The notes beneath the pieces were generated by a model. It did no database searches. It had not been told where the DNA came from and saw only the letters and a program-made list of their open reading frames with translations. 64,000 nt of DNA, taken from Qipengyuania gaetbuli (GTDB lineage: Bacteria > Pseudomonadota > Alphaproteobacteria > Sphingomonadales > Sphingomonadaceae). A program made the translations under genes and the position numbers. Numbering within the stretch: position 1 is the stretch's first letter; every line of letters starts with the position of its first letter. Shown one piece after another: positions 1-8,263 of this stretch. Where the stretch lies: NCBI RefSeq assembly GCF_020171365.1, contig NZ_JAIUZO010000002.1:1488001-1552000 (forward strand), in the 5' to 3' direction.

Positions 1-391
1 TCCACGGCATGACTGCCAGCACCGGCCCTTGGGGCAGCCAGCGCCCTTCGGCCCTGCCGCCATCGCCCAGTTCCCAGAATTCGGATTCCAGCATCGACGG
101 ACCGTGTTCGGCAAGGTAGGCGAACAGGCTGGCGCATTTTTCGACTTCGGAACGGGCCTGCGTAATCGGCTTGCCCATCTCGGTCACGGCGAGCCTTGCC
201 AGCTCTTCCTTGCGTTCGAGGTAAAGCTCCGACAGCCGCGCAAGCAGCTGCGTGCGCTGCTCCATGGGGCTGGTGCGCCAATCGCGATAGGCCCGCGTGG
301 CCGCCTCCAGCTTCGCATCGATGCCGTTCGCATCGAGCGTTTCATATTCCGCGATGGTCTCGCCGGTGGCGGGGTTGGTGGTGGTAATCAA
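1..391 (-). CDS. Aldehyde dehydrogenase, succinate-semialdehyde dehydrogenase-like (N-terminal part, cut by window edge)
   Basis: About 130 N-terminal residues of an NAD(P)-dependent aldehyde dehydrogenase; the rest lies left of the window. Visible family landmarks are an N-terminal NPATGE stretch, EMGKPITQARSEVEKCA near residues 70-87, AEHGPSML, and GPVLAVMPW at the truncated end, just where the conserved PWNFP substrate/cofactor strand begins. This pattern resembles the Sad/YneI group of succinate-semialdehyde dehydrogenases. The start is a TTG at 391-389, chosen because AGGAG sits about 7 bases upstream and no in-frame ATG precedes the conserved region. It is downstream of trmB on the same strand with about 60 bases between. 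The catalytic Cys and Glu are outside the window, so the substrate is inferred. Confidence 0.85.
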   Translation of the reverse strand, partial: MITTTNPATGETIAEYETLDANGIDAKLEAATRAYRDWRTSPMEQRTQLLARLSELYLERKEELARLAVTEMGKPITQARSEVEKCASLFAYLAEHGPSMLESEFWELGDGGRAEGRWLPQGPVLAVMPW

Positions 392-451
392 GAACGCGCT
401 CCTGTGCGGGGTATGCTCCACCAATGGCCGCCCCCGCCAGGCGTTCCGGCC

Positions 452-1153
452 CTATTTGCGGCGGAAGCGGAAATACCAGACCTCGTGGCCGTAGGTGTTG
501 CGCGCCTTGTGCTCGTAGCGCGTCTCGCACCAGCCCGACGGGCGGTTTTCCCAGCTTTGCCGGCCATCGACCAGCCATTCGAACTCGTCGGTGAACCGGC
601 GCATCACCATCAGCGCGTGGCGCAGGTAAATCGGGTGGTCGGTGCCGAAACGGAATTCGCCGCCCGGTTTTAGCTTGTCGGCGATCATCCGCACCGGCCC
701 GTCGTTCATCATCCGGCGCTTGGCGTGCTTGGCCTTGGGCCAGGGGTCGGGATGGAGGAGGTAGAGCATTGTCAGCCCGCCGTCGGGCACACGGGCGAGG
801 GCCTGCAGCGCATCGCCGTGCTGGATGCGGACATTGGCCAGGCCGCCGTCACGGATATGCGTCAGCGCCTGCGCCACGCCATTGAGGAAGGGCTCCGCGC
901 CGATGAAACCATGGTCGGGCAGCAGGTCGGCGCGGTAGGCGAGATGTTCGCCCGCGCCGAAGCCGATTTCGAAATGGAGCGGGCGGTCGAAGCCGAACAG
1001 GCGCTCAGCGGTGACCGGGCCTTCCTCGGGCACCGCGATCTGCGGCAGCAGCTTGTCGACCAGCTCCTGCTGGGCTGCGCGCAGGGGCTTGCCCTGGCTG
1101 CGCCCGTAGAGCCGGTTCAACGTGGTCGGATCGCCATCCTTGTGTGCAGACAT
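452..1153 (-). CDS. trmB: tRNA (guanosine(46)-N7)-methyltransferase
   Basis: 233-residue SAM-dependent methyltransferase that makes m7G46 in tRNA variable loops. The SAM-binding EIGFGAGEHL motif is near residue 62, the family signature DPWPKAKHAKRR is near 133-144, and FGTDHPIYLRHA follows. Length is normal for TrmB. It lies between the DASS-type transporter gene upstream (46-base gap) and the aldehyde dehydrogenase downstream, all on the minus strand, but nothing in sequence ties their functions together. Confidence 0.95.
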   Translation of the reverse strand: MSAHKDGDPTTLNRLYGRSQGKPLRAAQQELVDKLLPQIAVPEEGPVTAERLFGFDRPLHFEIGFGAGEHLAYRADLLPDHGFIGAEPFLNGVAQALTHIRDGGLANVRIQHGDALQALARVPDGGLTMLYLLHPDPWPKAKHAKRRMMNDGPVRMIADKLKPGGEFRFGTDHPIYLRHALMVMRRFTDEFEWLVDGRQSWENRPSGWCETRYEHKARNTYGHEVWYFRFRRK

Positions 1154-1199
1154 GACGCGCCCGTTAGCCGTGCCGGACGCTGCGGTCCAGCGTGTGTGC

Positions 1200-2996
1200 T
1201 CAGGCGAAGAGCATCCATATGGCGACCGAGGTAGCCAGCCCCACGCCGATGTTCATCGGCACGCCGATTTTCACGAAATCCCCGAAGCGGTAATTGGCCG
1301 CGCCGTAGACCAGCGTGTTGGTCTGGTAGCCGATGGGCGTGGCGAAGCTCGCGCTGGCGCCGAACATCACTGCCACGATCAGCGGGCGCGGGTCGATCCC
1401 TGCCGCCTGCGCAAGGCCGATGGCGATCGGGGTCATGATGACCGCGATGGCGTTGTTGGTCACTGCCTCGGTCATCACGCTGGTCACGGCATAGACCAGA
1501 AGGATCAGCAGGAAGGGTGAACTTGCGCCCATGAACGGCTGGATGGCCTCCACGATGAGCTCGATCGTGCCCGCATTGTCGAGCCCCTTGCCGAAGGCGA
1601 GCATCGCGAAGATCAGTACCAGCGTATTGCCATCGAGGCTCGCCCAGGCGTCGGTCGGCTCGATGCAGCGCGTCGCCAGCGCAACGGCTACGCCGGCCAC
1701 TGCCAGCGCGTCGATCGGCAGGCCGAAAAGCGCTGCTCCGACGACCACGGCGGCAAGCGTGGCGATGGCGATGGGCGCCTTGTCGCGGCGGAAAGGCCGG
1801 ACGGCGGTCTCGCCCACGCCTGCTAGCTGGATATTGTCCTGGAGCGATTGCAGCGCCTCAGTGCCGCTCGCGATCAGCAGGCGGTCGCCCGGTCGCACGC
1901 GGACCTCGGCCAGCGAAGGCCCGGCAAGATGGCGCGGCCGCGAGAGGCCGAGCACGCGGACCTTGAGTCGCGAAAGCATGGGTATTTCGGCCAGTCGCTG
2001 CCCGACCACGGGGTGCGACGCAGCGACCATCGCCTCGACGATCCGCAGGTCGCGCGGCCGGTCGGGCGCGGCGGTCGCCACTCCGCCGCCCACGCCGACG
2101 AGGCCGGTGCGGAAATCGCGCGCCTCGGCAAGCGAGGCGATCTCTTCCGGGCTTCCGGCCACGACGAGCTGGTCGCCTGCTGCAAGGACGGCATCGCCCA
2201 CGTCCTTTCGCACCGGCTTGCCGCCGCGCATGATCGCCTGCACCTTGAGCCCAGGACGGCGCGAGAAGGCGGCATCCTTGATGCGCTGGCCGACATAGCG
2301 GCTGGCGGGGTTCAGGATCAGGTGCGTAAGGTAGAGATCGTCCTCGCGTTCCTCGTCGCCCACCCGCGGCCCGCGGTCGGGCAGGAGGAAGGGGCCGAAC
2401 ACCAGCAGCACAGCAAGGCCTGCCAGCACCGCGACCGCGCCCACCGCCGATATCTCGAAGATACCGAAGGCGGCCTGCCCCTGTTCCTGCGCCACGCCGT
2501 CTACCAGCAGGTTGGTTGAGGTGCCGATCAGCGTCATCGTGCCGCCGAGGATGGTCAGGTAGGACAACGGGATCAGCAGGCGCGTTGCCGAGATTTTCAA
2601 TGCGCGGGCAAGGCGCTTGACCACCGGGATCATCACGATGACTACCGGCGTGTTGTTCATGAAGGCCGAAGCGGCGAGCGTGCCGACACCGATCTCGCCC
2701 ACAGCCAGCCGGGGCTTGCGCAAGGTGCGCCGCACGACCCAGCCCGATATCGCCTCCAGCGACCCGGTCCGCAGCAGCGCGCCCGAAAGGATGAACATGG
2801 CCGCGATCGTGATCGGCGCGGAATTGGAGAAGGTCTCCAGCATCTGCTTGGGCGAGAGATAGCCGAGCGGCAGCATCAGCACGGCCGAGACGACGGCGAT
2901 GACGACCGGCGGCCTGCGCTCGAGCACGAAGGCGGCAAATGTCGCGGCCAGCAGCAGGAGCCCTATCTGGGCCGAATAGTCCGAGAGAAACGACAT
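1200..2996 (-). CDS. DASS/SLC13-type anion:cation symporter with two RCK-C (TrkA-C) domains
   Basis: 598-residue inner-membrane transporter. Hydrophobic segments occupy roughly residues 1-205 and 400-598; between them lie two TrkA-C-like cytosolic domains (about 215-300 and 310-395). The second is introduced by VVGQRLAEIPML and ends in RPGDRLLIASGTEALQSL. The C-terminal half contains DGNTLVLIFAMLAFGKGLDNAG and TEAVTNNAIAVIMTPIA, typical of the ArsB/NhaD/DASS ion-transporter superfamily. RCK-C insertions in such carriers usually bind regulatory ligands; the substrate (sulfate, dicarboxylate or similar) cannot be told from sequence. Start MSFLSDYSAQ directly precedes the first hydrophobic helix. 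Confidence 0.85.
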   Translation of the reverse strand: MSFLSDYSAQIGLLLLAATFAAFVLERRPPVVIAVVSAVLMLPLGYLSPKQMLETFSNSAPITIAAMFILSGALLRTGSLEAISGWVVRRTLRKPRLAVGEIGVGTLAASAFMNNTPVVIVMIPVVKRLARALKISATRLLIPLSYLTILGGTMTLIGTSTNLLVDGVAQEQGQAAFGIFEISAVGAVAVLAGLAVLLVFGPFLLPDRGPRVGDEEREDDLYLTHLILNPASRYVGQRIKDAAFSRRPGLKVQAIMRGGKPVRKDVGDAVLAAGDQLVVAGSPEEIASLAEARDFRTGLVGVGGGVATAAPDRPRDLRIVEAMVAASHPVVGQRLAEIPMLSRLKVRVLGLSRPRHLAGPSLAEVRVRPGDRLLIASGTEALQSLQDNIQLAGVGETAVRPFRRDKAPIAIATLAAVVVGAALFGLPIDALAVAGVAVALATRCIEPTDAWASLDGNTLVLIFAMLAFGKGLDNAGTIELIVEAIQPFMGASSPFLLILLVYAVTSVMTEAVTNNAIAVIMTPIAIGLAQAAGIDPRPLIVAVMFGASASFATPIGYQTNTLVYGAANYRFGDFVKIGVPMNIGVGLATSVAIWMLFA

Positions 2997-3128
2997 AGGG
3001 CCCGATCGAATTGTCTGGTTTGCAGGCCATCAAATTCGCAGATCGCGCGGCGGGTTCCAAGCAAGATGGGCAATCGGGCCGGATAGCCAATCAATGGAGC
3101 GCGGCGCAGGGGCCATGCGCAACGAATA

Positions 3129-3157
3129 ACGCCCGCAAGCCGGTGGCCTGCGGGCGT
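3129..3157 (-). terminator. Stem-loop downstream of ctrA, possible terminator
   Basis: Inverted repeat ACGCCCGCA / TGCGGGCGT with an 11-base loop, starting about 28 bases after the ctrA stop. It is followed on the minus strand by only a weak T-rich stretch (TTATTCG), so termination is plausible but not strong. Confidence 0.4.
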
Positions 3158-3185
3158 CTCGCTGTCCCGTCCAGGATTAATCAGG

Positions 3186-3881
3186 TCAGGCGGCTTCCGC
3201 CTCTTCGTTCGGGTCGCGCAGCACGTAGCCGCGGCCCCATACGGTTTCGATGTAATTGTCGCCGCCGCATGCATGGCTGAGCTTCTTGCGCAGCTTGCAG
3301 ATGAAGACGTCGATGATCTTGAGTTCGGGTTCGTCCATGCCGCCGTAGAGGTGGTTGAGGAACATTTCCTTGGTCAGCGTGGTGCCCTTGCGGAGCGAGA
3401 GGAGCTCCAGCATGGCGTATTCCTTGCCGGTCAGGTGGACGCGGGCGCCGTCGACTTCGACAGTCTTCGCATCGAGGTTCACGGCCAGCTTGCCGGTGCG
3501 GATGATCGACTGGCTGTGGCCCTTCGAACGGCGCACCACGGCGTGGATGCGGGCGATCAGTTCCTCGCGGTGGAACGGCTTGGTGACGTAGTCGTCGGCG
3601 CCGAAACCGAAGCTGCGAATCTTGCTGTCCATCTCGGCAATGCCCGAGAGGATGAGAACCGGCGTCTGCACCTTGGCGACGCGCAGCTTCTTGAGCACGT
3701 CGTAGCCGTGCATGTCCGGCAGGTTCAGGTCGAGCAGGATGATGTCGTAATCATAGAGCTTGCCGAGATCCAAACCCTCTTCGCCCAGGTCGGTCGAATA
3801 GACGTTGAACCCTTCGGTCGTAAGCATGAGCTCGATCGCCTTGGCGGTTGTCGGCTCGTCTTCGATCAGCAGTACACGCAT
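3186..3881 (-). CDS. ctrA: Cell-cycle response regulator CtrA
   Basis: 231-residue OmpR/PhoB-type DNA-binding response regulator, the same length as Caulobacter CtrA. The receiver domain begins [20 protein letters not shown]; the phospho-acceptor Asp is in [21 protein letters not shown] (about residue 51), and the switch Lys is in [10 protein letters not shown]. The winged helix is near residues 130-225, with [15 protein letters not shown] at its end. The frame is open 23 codons upstream, but the ATG at 3881 is chosen for length match and a GGGGGA ribosome-binding site. CtrA is an essential cell-cycle transcription factor in many alphaproteobacteria and often controls flagellar and pilus genes; a Tad locus lies 36 kb away in this window. 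A candidate CtrA box lies about 90 bases upstream. Confidence 0.97.
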   Translation of the reverse strand: MRVLLIEDEPTTAKAIELMLTTEGFNVYSTDLGEEGLDLGKLYDYDIILLDLNLPDMHGYDVLKKLRVAKVQTPVLILSGIAEMDSKIRSFGFGADDYVTKPFHREELIARIHAVVRRSKGHSQSIIRTGKLAVNLDAKTVEVDGARVHLTGKEYAMLELLSLRKGTTLTKEMFLNHLYGGMDEPELKIIDVFICKLRKKLSHACGGDNYIETVWGRGYVLRDPNEEAEAA

Positions 3882-3971
3882 GGGTCTGGTCCCCCGTTGC
3901 CCCAGTTCGCGGTAACGCCCCGTCAAGAGGTGTTGCCCGTTGTTAACCACAGCAGGTCTGAACGGAAAAGG

Positions 3972-3986
3972 TTAACGTGAGGTAAA
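3972..3986 (+). promoter_or_regulatory. Candidate CtrA-binding site upstream of ctrA
   Basis: TTAA-CGTGAGG-TAAA matches the CtrA consensus TTAA-N7-TTAA with one mismatch in the second half-site. Further GTTAA half-sites lie at 3942-3946 and 3991-3995. The position 90-105 bases before the ctrA start suggests autoregulation, as known in Caulobacter. Match quality is modest. Confidence 0.4.
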
Positions 3987-4020
3987 GTGCGTTAAGATTT
4001 TTCGGTGTTGCAGAAGAGAC

Positions 4021-5475
4021 TCACAATGATTTCAGTTTCTTCTGCCGGCGCCTCTCTGCGCTCGACCCGATACCGATGGCCTCGCGGTACTTGGCGACGG
4101 TGCGCCGGGCGAGGTCGAACCCCTCCTTGTTGAGCAGGTCGGCGAGGGCCTGGTCGGACAGGACCTTCTTGGGATCTTCCACATCGCACAGGGCGCGGAT
4201 GCGGGCCTTGATCGCCTCGGACGAGGCGCCTTCCCCGTCGGCAGCGGCCACCCCGCTGGAGAAGAAGTACTTCATCTCGAAGGTGCCGCGCGGGCAGTGC
4301 AGGTACTTGTTGCTGGTGACGCGGCTGACCGTGCTTTCGTGCATCTCGATGGCTTCGGCCACTTCGCGCAAGGTAAGCGGACGCATGGCCGAAACGCCTT
4401 CGCGGAAGAAGCCTTCCTGCCGCTTCACTATCTCGCTCGCGGTCTTCAGGATGGTCTTCTGGCGCTGGTCCAGTGCGCGGATCAGCCAGTCGGCTTCGCC
4501 CAGCTGTTCGTTAAGCCATTTGCGCGAGGCCTTGTCCCGAGCCCCCGCTTCCAGTTCCACGTAGTATTCCCGATTGACGACCAGACGCGGCAGGCTCGCC
4601 TCGTTGATGCGGATCGTCCAGCTGTCCTTCCCGCTCGGGCTGACGAGCACGTCCGGCACCACCGCTGCCTCCGCCGTCCCGCCATAGCGGCAGCCGGGCT
4701 TGGGATCGTAGCTGCGCAATTCGGCGAGCATGTCGGTGAAGTCCTCGTCGTCGACATCGCACAGCCGCTTGAGGCGCGCGATCTCGCCGCGCGCGAGCAG
4801 CTCCAGATTGTCGATCAGCCGCGCCATGCAAGGATCGTAGCGGTCGGCTTCCTTCGCCTGCAGCGCGAGGCATTCGGCTACGCTGCGGGCACCGATGCCA
4901 GTTGGGTCGAGCGACTGGACCAGCATGAGGCCGCGCTCGACCTCGGCCAGCGAGGTGCCGAGTTCCTCGGCGAGGTGGCGCAATTCGGTATGGAGATAGC
5001 CCGCCTCGTCCAGCTCGTGGACGATCCGCGTCGCGATCAGAGCCTCGCGCCCGTCATGCGCCTGCGCACCGACCTGGTCGAGCAGGTGTTCGGCCAGCGT
5101 CGGACCGTCCGAGCTGCGGTTCTCGAAATCGGGCAGGTCGCCTTCGCCGGCGCCGCTCGTCCCTGCGCGGCCCCAGTCGCCCATGTCGCCGGGTGCTGCA
5201 TCGGGATCGAGTGCGTGCTGCGCAATATCGAGCGCCCCTTCGCCATCAGGGCCGGGAGCGCTATCGTGTTCGCCGGCTGGCTCGGGCGCATCCGGCTCGC
5301 CTGCCTCGCGGCGTGTCTCGCCGATTTCGAGCAGCGGATTGCTTTCCAGCGCTTCGGCCACAAAGCTTTCGATTTCCAGATTGGACAACGCCAGCAGCTT
5401 GATCGCCTGCTGCAGTTGCGGCGTCATCACCAGCGATTGGGTTTGCCGGAGGTCTAGCCTCGGACCAAGCGCCAT
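4021..5475 (-). CDS. rpoN: RNA polymerase sigma-54 factor RpoN
   Basis: 484-residue sigma-54. Region I is at the N terminus (QTQSLVMTPQLQQAIKLLALSN), followed by an acidic Asp/Glu-rich region II. The core-binding region includes LDPTGIGARSVAECLALQ; the helix-turn-helix is LREVAEAIEMHESTVSRV, and the RpoN box near the C terminus reads ARRTVAKYREAIGI. It directs transcription from -24/-12 promoters together with AAA+ activators. It sits 26 bases downstream of lptB, the common alphaproteobacterial lptB-rpoN pairing, and is probably co-transcribed. Confidence 0.96.
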   Translation of the reverse strand: MALGPRLDLRQTQSLVMTPQLQQAIKLLALSNLEIESFVAEALESNPLLEIGETRREAGEPDAPEPAGEHDSAPGPDGEGALDIAQHALDPDAAPGDMGDWGRAGTSGAGEGDLPDFENRSSDGPTLAEHLLDQVGAQAHDGREALIATRIVHELDEAGYLHTELRHLAEELGTSLAEVERGLMLVQSLDPTGIGARSVAECLALQAKEADRYDPCMARLIDNLELLARGEIARLKRLCDVDDEDFTDMLAELRSYDPKPGCRYGGTAEAAVVPDVLVSPSGKDSWTIRINEASLPRLVVNREYYVELEAGARDKASRKWLNEQLGEADWLIRALDQRQKTILKTASEIVKRQEGFFREGVSAMRPLTLREVAEAIEMHESTVSRVTSNKYLHCPRGTFEMKYFFSSGVAAADGEGASSEAIKARIRALCDVEDPKKVLSDQALADLLNKEGFDLARRTVAKYREAIGIGSSAERRRQKKLKSL

Positions 5476-5501
5476 GGGTCAGCTCCGGGCGCGCGCCGTC
5501 G

Positions 5502-6287
5502 TCACAGCGTGAAGTTCTCGCCGAGGTAGAGGCGCTTGACGTTCTCGTCCGCCACCAGAGCCTCCGGCGTTCCTGCGAAAAGGACCTGGCCGCCGTAGAT
5601 GATGCAGGCGCGGTCGACGATTTCCAGCGTCTCGCGCACGTTATGGTCGGTGATGAGCACACCGATGCCGCGCGTCTTCAGATCCTTCACGAGGTCGCGG
5701 ATATCGCTGATCGAAAGCGGGTCGATCCCGGCGAAAGGTTCGTCGAGCAGCATGATCGAAGGCTTGGCGGCCAGCGCGCGGGCGATTTCGGCGCGGCGGC
5801 GTTCACCGCCCGACAGCGCCATGGCCGGGCTGGTGCGCAGCCGCTGCAGGCCGAATTCGTCGAGCAGGCGGTCCAGTTCCTTTTCGCGTGTGTCGGCATC
5901 GGGCTCGACCATCTCGAGCACGCAATTGATATTCTGCTCCACCGTCATGCCGCGGAAGATGCTGGTTTCCTGCGGCAGGTATCCGAGGCCGAGGATCGCG
6001 CGCCGGTACATCGGCAGCTTGGTCACGTCCTCGCCGTCCATCAGGATGCGGCCTGCATCGGGGCGCACGAGACCCATGATCGAATAGAAGCAAGTCGTCT
6101 TGCCGGCGCCGTTCGGGCCCAGCAGGCCGAGCACTTCGCCCTTGCCCACGGTCAGCGAAATATCCGTAAGGACGGCGCGCTTGTCGTAGCTCTTGGCGAT
6201 CGAAATGACTTCCAGCCCGCCCTGCGGGATGGGCGGGGCGGCATCGTGCACCGCTTCGTTTTCAGGGCTCATGCTGACATCTGCCAT
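5502..6287 (-). CDS. lptB: LPS export ABC transporter ATP-binding protein LptB
   Basis: ABC ATPase that powers lipopolysaccharide extraction by LptB2FG at the inner membrane. Walker A is GPNGAGKTT, the signature ALSGGERRRAEIARALA, Walker B SIMLLDEPFAGIDP and the switch His in LITDHNVRE. The frame is open to 6554, but the extra N-terminus is low-quality sequence; MADVSMSPENE (6287), the Met at 6299, or MSPENE (6272) are plausible starts, none with a clear Shine-Dalgarno sequence. The core family begins at GGLEVISIAKSYDKRAVL. The gene that reads the other way begins at 6469, so lptA and lptC are not immediately upstream as they are in many relatives. Confidence 0.93.
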   Translation of the reverse strand: MADVSMSPENEAVHDAAPPIPQGGLEVISIAKSYDKRAVLTDISLTVGKGEVLGLLGPNGAGKTTCFYSIMGLVRPDAGRILMDGEDVTKLPMYRRAILGLGYLPQETSIFRGMTVEQNINCVLEMVEPDADTREKELDRLLDEFGLQRLRTSPAMALSGGERRRAEIARALAAKPSIMLLDEPFAGIDPLSISDIRDLVKDLKTRGIGVLITDHNVRETLEIVDRACIIYGGQVLFAGTPEALVADENVKRLYLGENFTL

Positions 6288-6468
6288 GGGCCGCGCCATA
6301 GCATGGCAGGCCTTGCTGGAAACCCCCGAGGACGCCTCTTTCGACGAACTGGCAGGATTCCTGCATGGACTACATTGGAACAGTCCCGCGCAATGTCGCG
6401 CGCCAAGCTTGCCAGCCTGCCGCAATTTTGAAACAATGCGAGTCGGAGAGAGAACGGGGAGAATGCCG

Positions 6469-6852
6469 ATGGGCAAGGCGATCGAGGACAGCGCGGTGTC
6501 GGGGGCCGAGCCTCGCGTCCACCGCAGGGACCTGCGCAAATCGATGAGCGACAATGTCGCGATCGCGCTGATCGTCTACACCGGTCTCCACATCTTCTTC
6601 ACGGTTCACGCCATGAAGGAAGGCGTGTCTTCCACCGCCCCCTATTTCGCCCTGGCGATCCTCGTCGCGCTTATCATCCCGGCTTGCCGCTGGTTCGAGA
6701 AGCGCTGGGCCAATCTCACCGACGAAGAAGCGCATGGTTCGGAACTGCTCGGCGCGTTCCGCCGCGACCTCGTGCTGCTGTGGGGCCTCGCCATCGGGCT
6801 GCCGATGATCCTGACCGGCCTGTTCAAGCTCGCCTACGCCGCTTTCGGCTGA
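6469..6852 (+). CDS. Small membrane protein of unknown function
   Basis: 127 residues with three hydrophobic segments: NVAIALIVYTGLHIFFTV (about 27-45), STAPYFALAILVALIIPAC (about 52-72) and LVLLWGLAIGLPMILTGLF (about 101-120). A charged stretch (FEKRWANLTDEEAHGSELL) separates the second and third. The ATG at 6469 is preferred over upstream in-frame starts because GGGGAG lies 7 bases before it. It is divergent from lptB and followed 64 bases later by pmbA. No recognised family. Confidence 0.8.
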   Translation: MGKAIEDSAVSGAEPRVHRRDLRKSMSDNVAIALIVYTGLHIFFTVHAMKEGVSSTAPYFALAILVALIIPACRWFEKRWANLTDEEAHGSELLGAFRRDLVLLWGLAIGLPMILTGLFKLAYAAFG

Positions 6853-6916
6853 CCTTGCGGGGACGCCTCCCGCGCTCTAGCCGGACCCCGAACAGGTCCA
6901 GCGGAGTTGCATTTAC

Positions 6917-8263
6917 ATGATCGATACCGACACCGCGCTAGCGCGCTGCCAGGACCTCGTCGCGCTGGCCCGAAAGATGGGCGCCGATGCTGCCGATGCC
7001 GTGGCGCGCGCCGATTCTTCCGAAAGCGTCAGCGTCAGGCTGGGTGTTCTGGAAGAGGTGGAGCGGTCCGAAGGCGAGGAGATCGGCTTGCGCGTCTTCG
7101 TCGGCAAGCGCTCGGCTTCGATCCATACCAGCGATTTCGCGCCCGAGGGCCTACGCGCGCTAGCCGAACGTGCGGTCGAGATGGCGCGCCACGCGCCGGA
7201 AGACGCCTATGCCGGGCTTGCCGGGGCCGACGCGCTGATGACCGGCGATCTGCCCGACCTCGACCTTTCCGACGATAGCGAACCCGGCCCGGAAAAGCTG
7301 CGCGAGATGGCGCTGGCGGTGGAAGACGCCGCGCGCGCCGTCGAAGGCGTGACGAACAGCAATGGCGGGGGCGCCAGCAGTGGCCGTTCACTGGTCGCTC
7401 TGGTCACCTCGGAAGGATTCGCACGCGGCTATTCGGGTAGCGGCTTCTCGCTCTCTGCCAATGTCATCGCGGGCGAAGGCAGCACGATGCAGACCGATTA
7501 CGCCACTCGCAGCGCGCGGCATCTCGCCGACCTGCCGTCAGCCGCCGAAATCGGGCGCGAGGCGGGCGAGCGGGCGGTGGCTAAGGTCGGTCCCGGATCG
7601 CTGCCCAGCGGGCCAATGCCGGTGGTCTTCGATCCGCGTATCGGTGCAGGCCTGCTCGGCCACCTCGCCGGTGCGATGAGCGGACCGGCCATTGCGCGCA
7701 AATCCAGCTTTCTGCTCGGGCGCGAGGACGAGGCCCTGTTCGACAGCGCGATCCGTATCGTCGAAGATCCGCTTCGCGCGCGCGGCCTGCGCTCGCGCCC
7801 CTTCGACGGCGAAGGGGTGGCCTGCACGCCGCGCAATCTGGTCGAGGGCGGACGCATTACCGGCTGGCTGACCAATGTCGCCTCGGCCCGGCAACTGGGT
7901 CTTGGCCTGACGGGTCATGCAGCCCGGTCGAGCGGCGGGGCACCCGGTGTCAGCCTTGCCAACGGGCATCTTGAAGCGGGCACCGTCACGCCAGCCGAAC
8001 TCATGGCCGGTATTGCGGACGGGCTTTATGTCACCGGACTGTTCGGGCAGGGTGTGAACATGGTGACGGGCGATTACAGTCGCGGCGCGACGGGCTTCCG
8101 CATTCGCAATGGCGAGATTGCCGGGCCGGTTGCGGAAATTACCATCGCCGGCAATCTGCTCGACATGTTCCGTGCTATGATCCCGGCAAACGATCTCGAA
8201 ATGGACCGCGCGATCAACGTGCCCACCATCCGGATCGACGGCATGACGGTGGCCGGCGAATGA
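6917..8263 (+). CDS. pmbA: Metalloprotease PmbA/TldE family protein
   Basis: 448 residues, normal length for TldE/PmbA, the partner of TldD in the metalloprotease that processes microcin and PQQ-type peptides or degrades unfolded short proteins. Characteristic segments are MVTGDYSRGATGFRIRNGEI near the C terminus and EITIAGNLLDMFRAM. PmbA itself lacks the HExxH motif that TldD carries, and none is visible here. Its stop overlaps the next start (ATGA at 8260-8263), implying translational coupling to the BON-MscS gene. Confidence 0.92.
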   Translation: MIDTDTALARCQDLVALARKMGADAADAVARADSSESVSVRLGVLEEVERSEGEEIGLRVFVGKRSASIHTSDFAPEGLRALAERAVEMARHAPEDAYAGLAGADALMTGDLPDLDLSDDSEPGPEKLREMALAVEDAARAVEGVTNSNGGGASSGRSLVALVTSEGFARGYSGSGFSLSANVIAGEGSTMQTDYATRSARHLADLPSAAEIGREAGERAVAKVGPGSLPSGPMPVVFDPRIGAGLLGHLAGAMSGPAIARKSSFLLGREDEALFDSAIRIVEDPLRARGLRSRPFDGEGVACTPRNLVEGGRITGWLTNVASARQLGLGLTGHAARSSGGAPGVSLANGHLEAGTVTPAELMAGIADGLYVTGLFGQGVNMVTGDYSRGATGFRIRNGEIAGPVAEITIAGNLLDMFRAMIPANDLEMDRAINVPTIRIDGMTVAGE

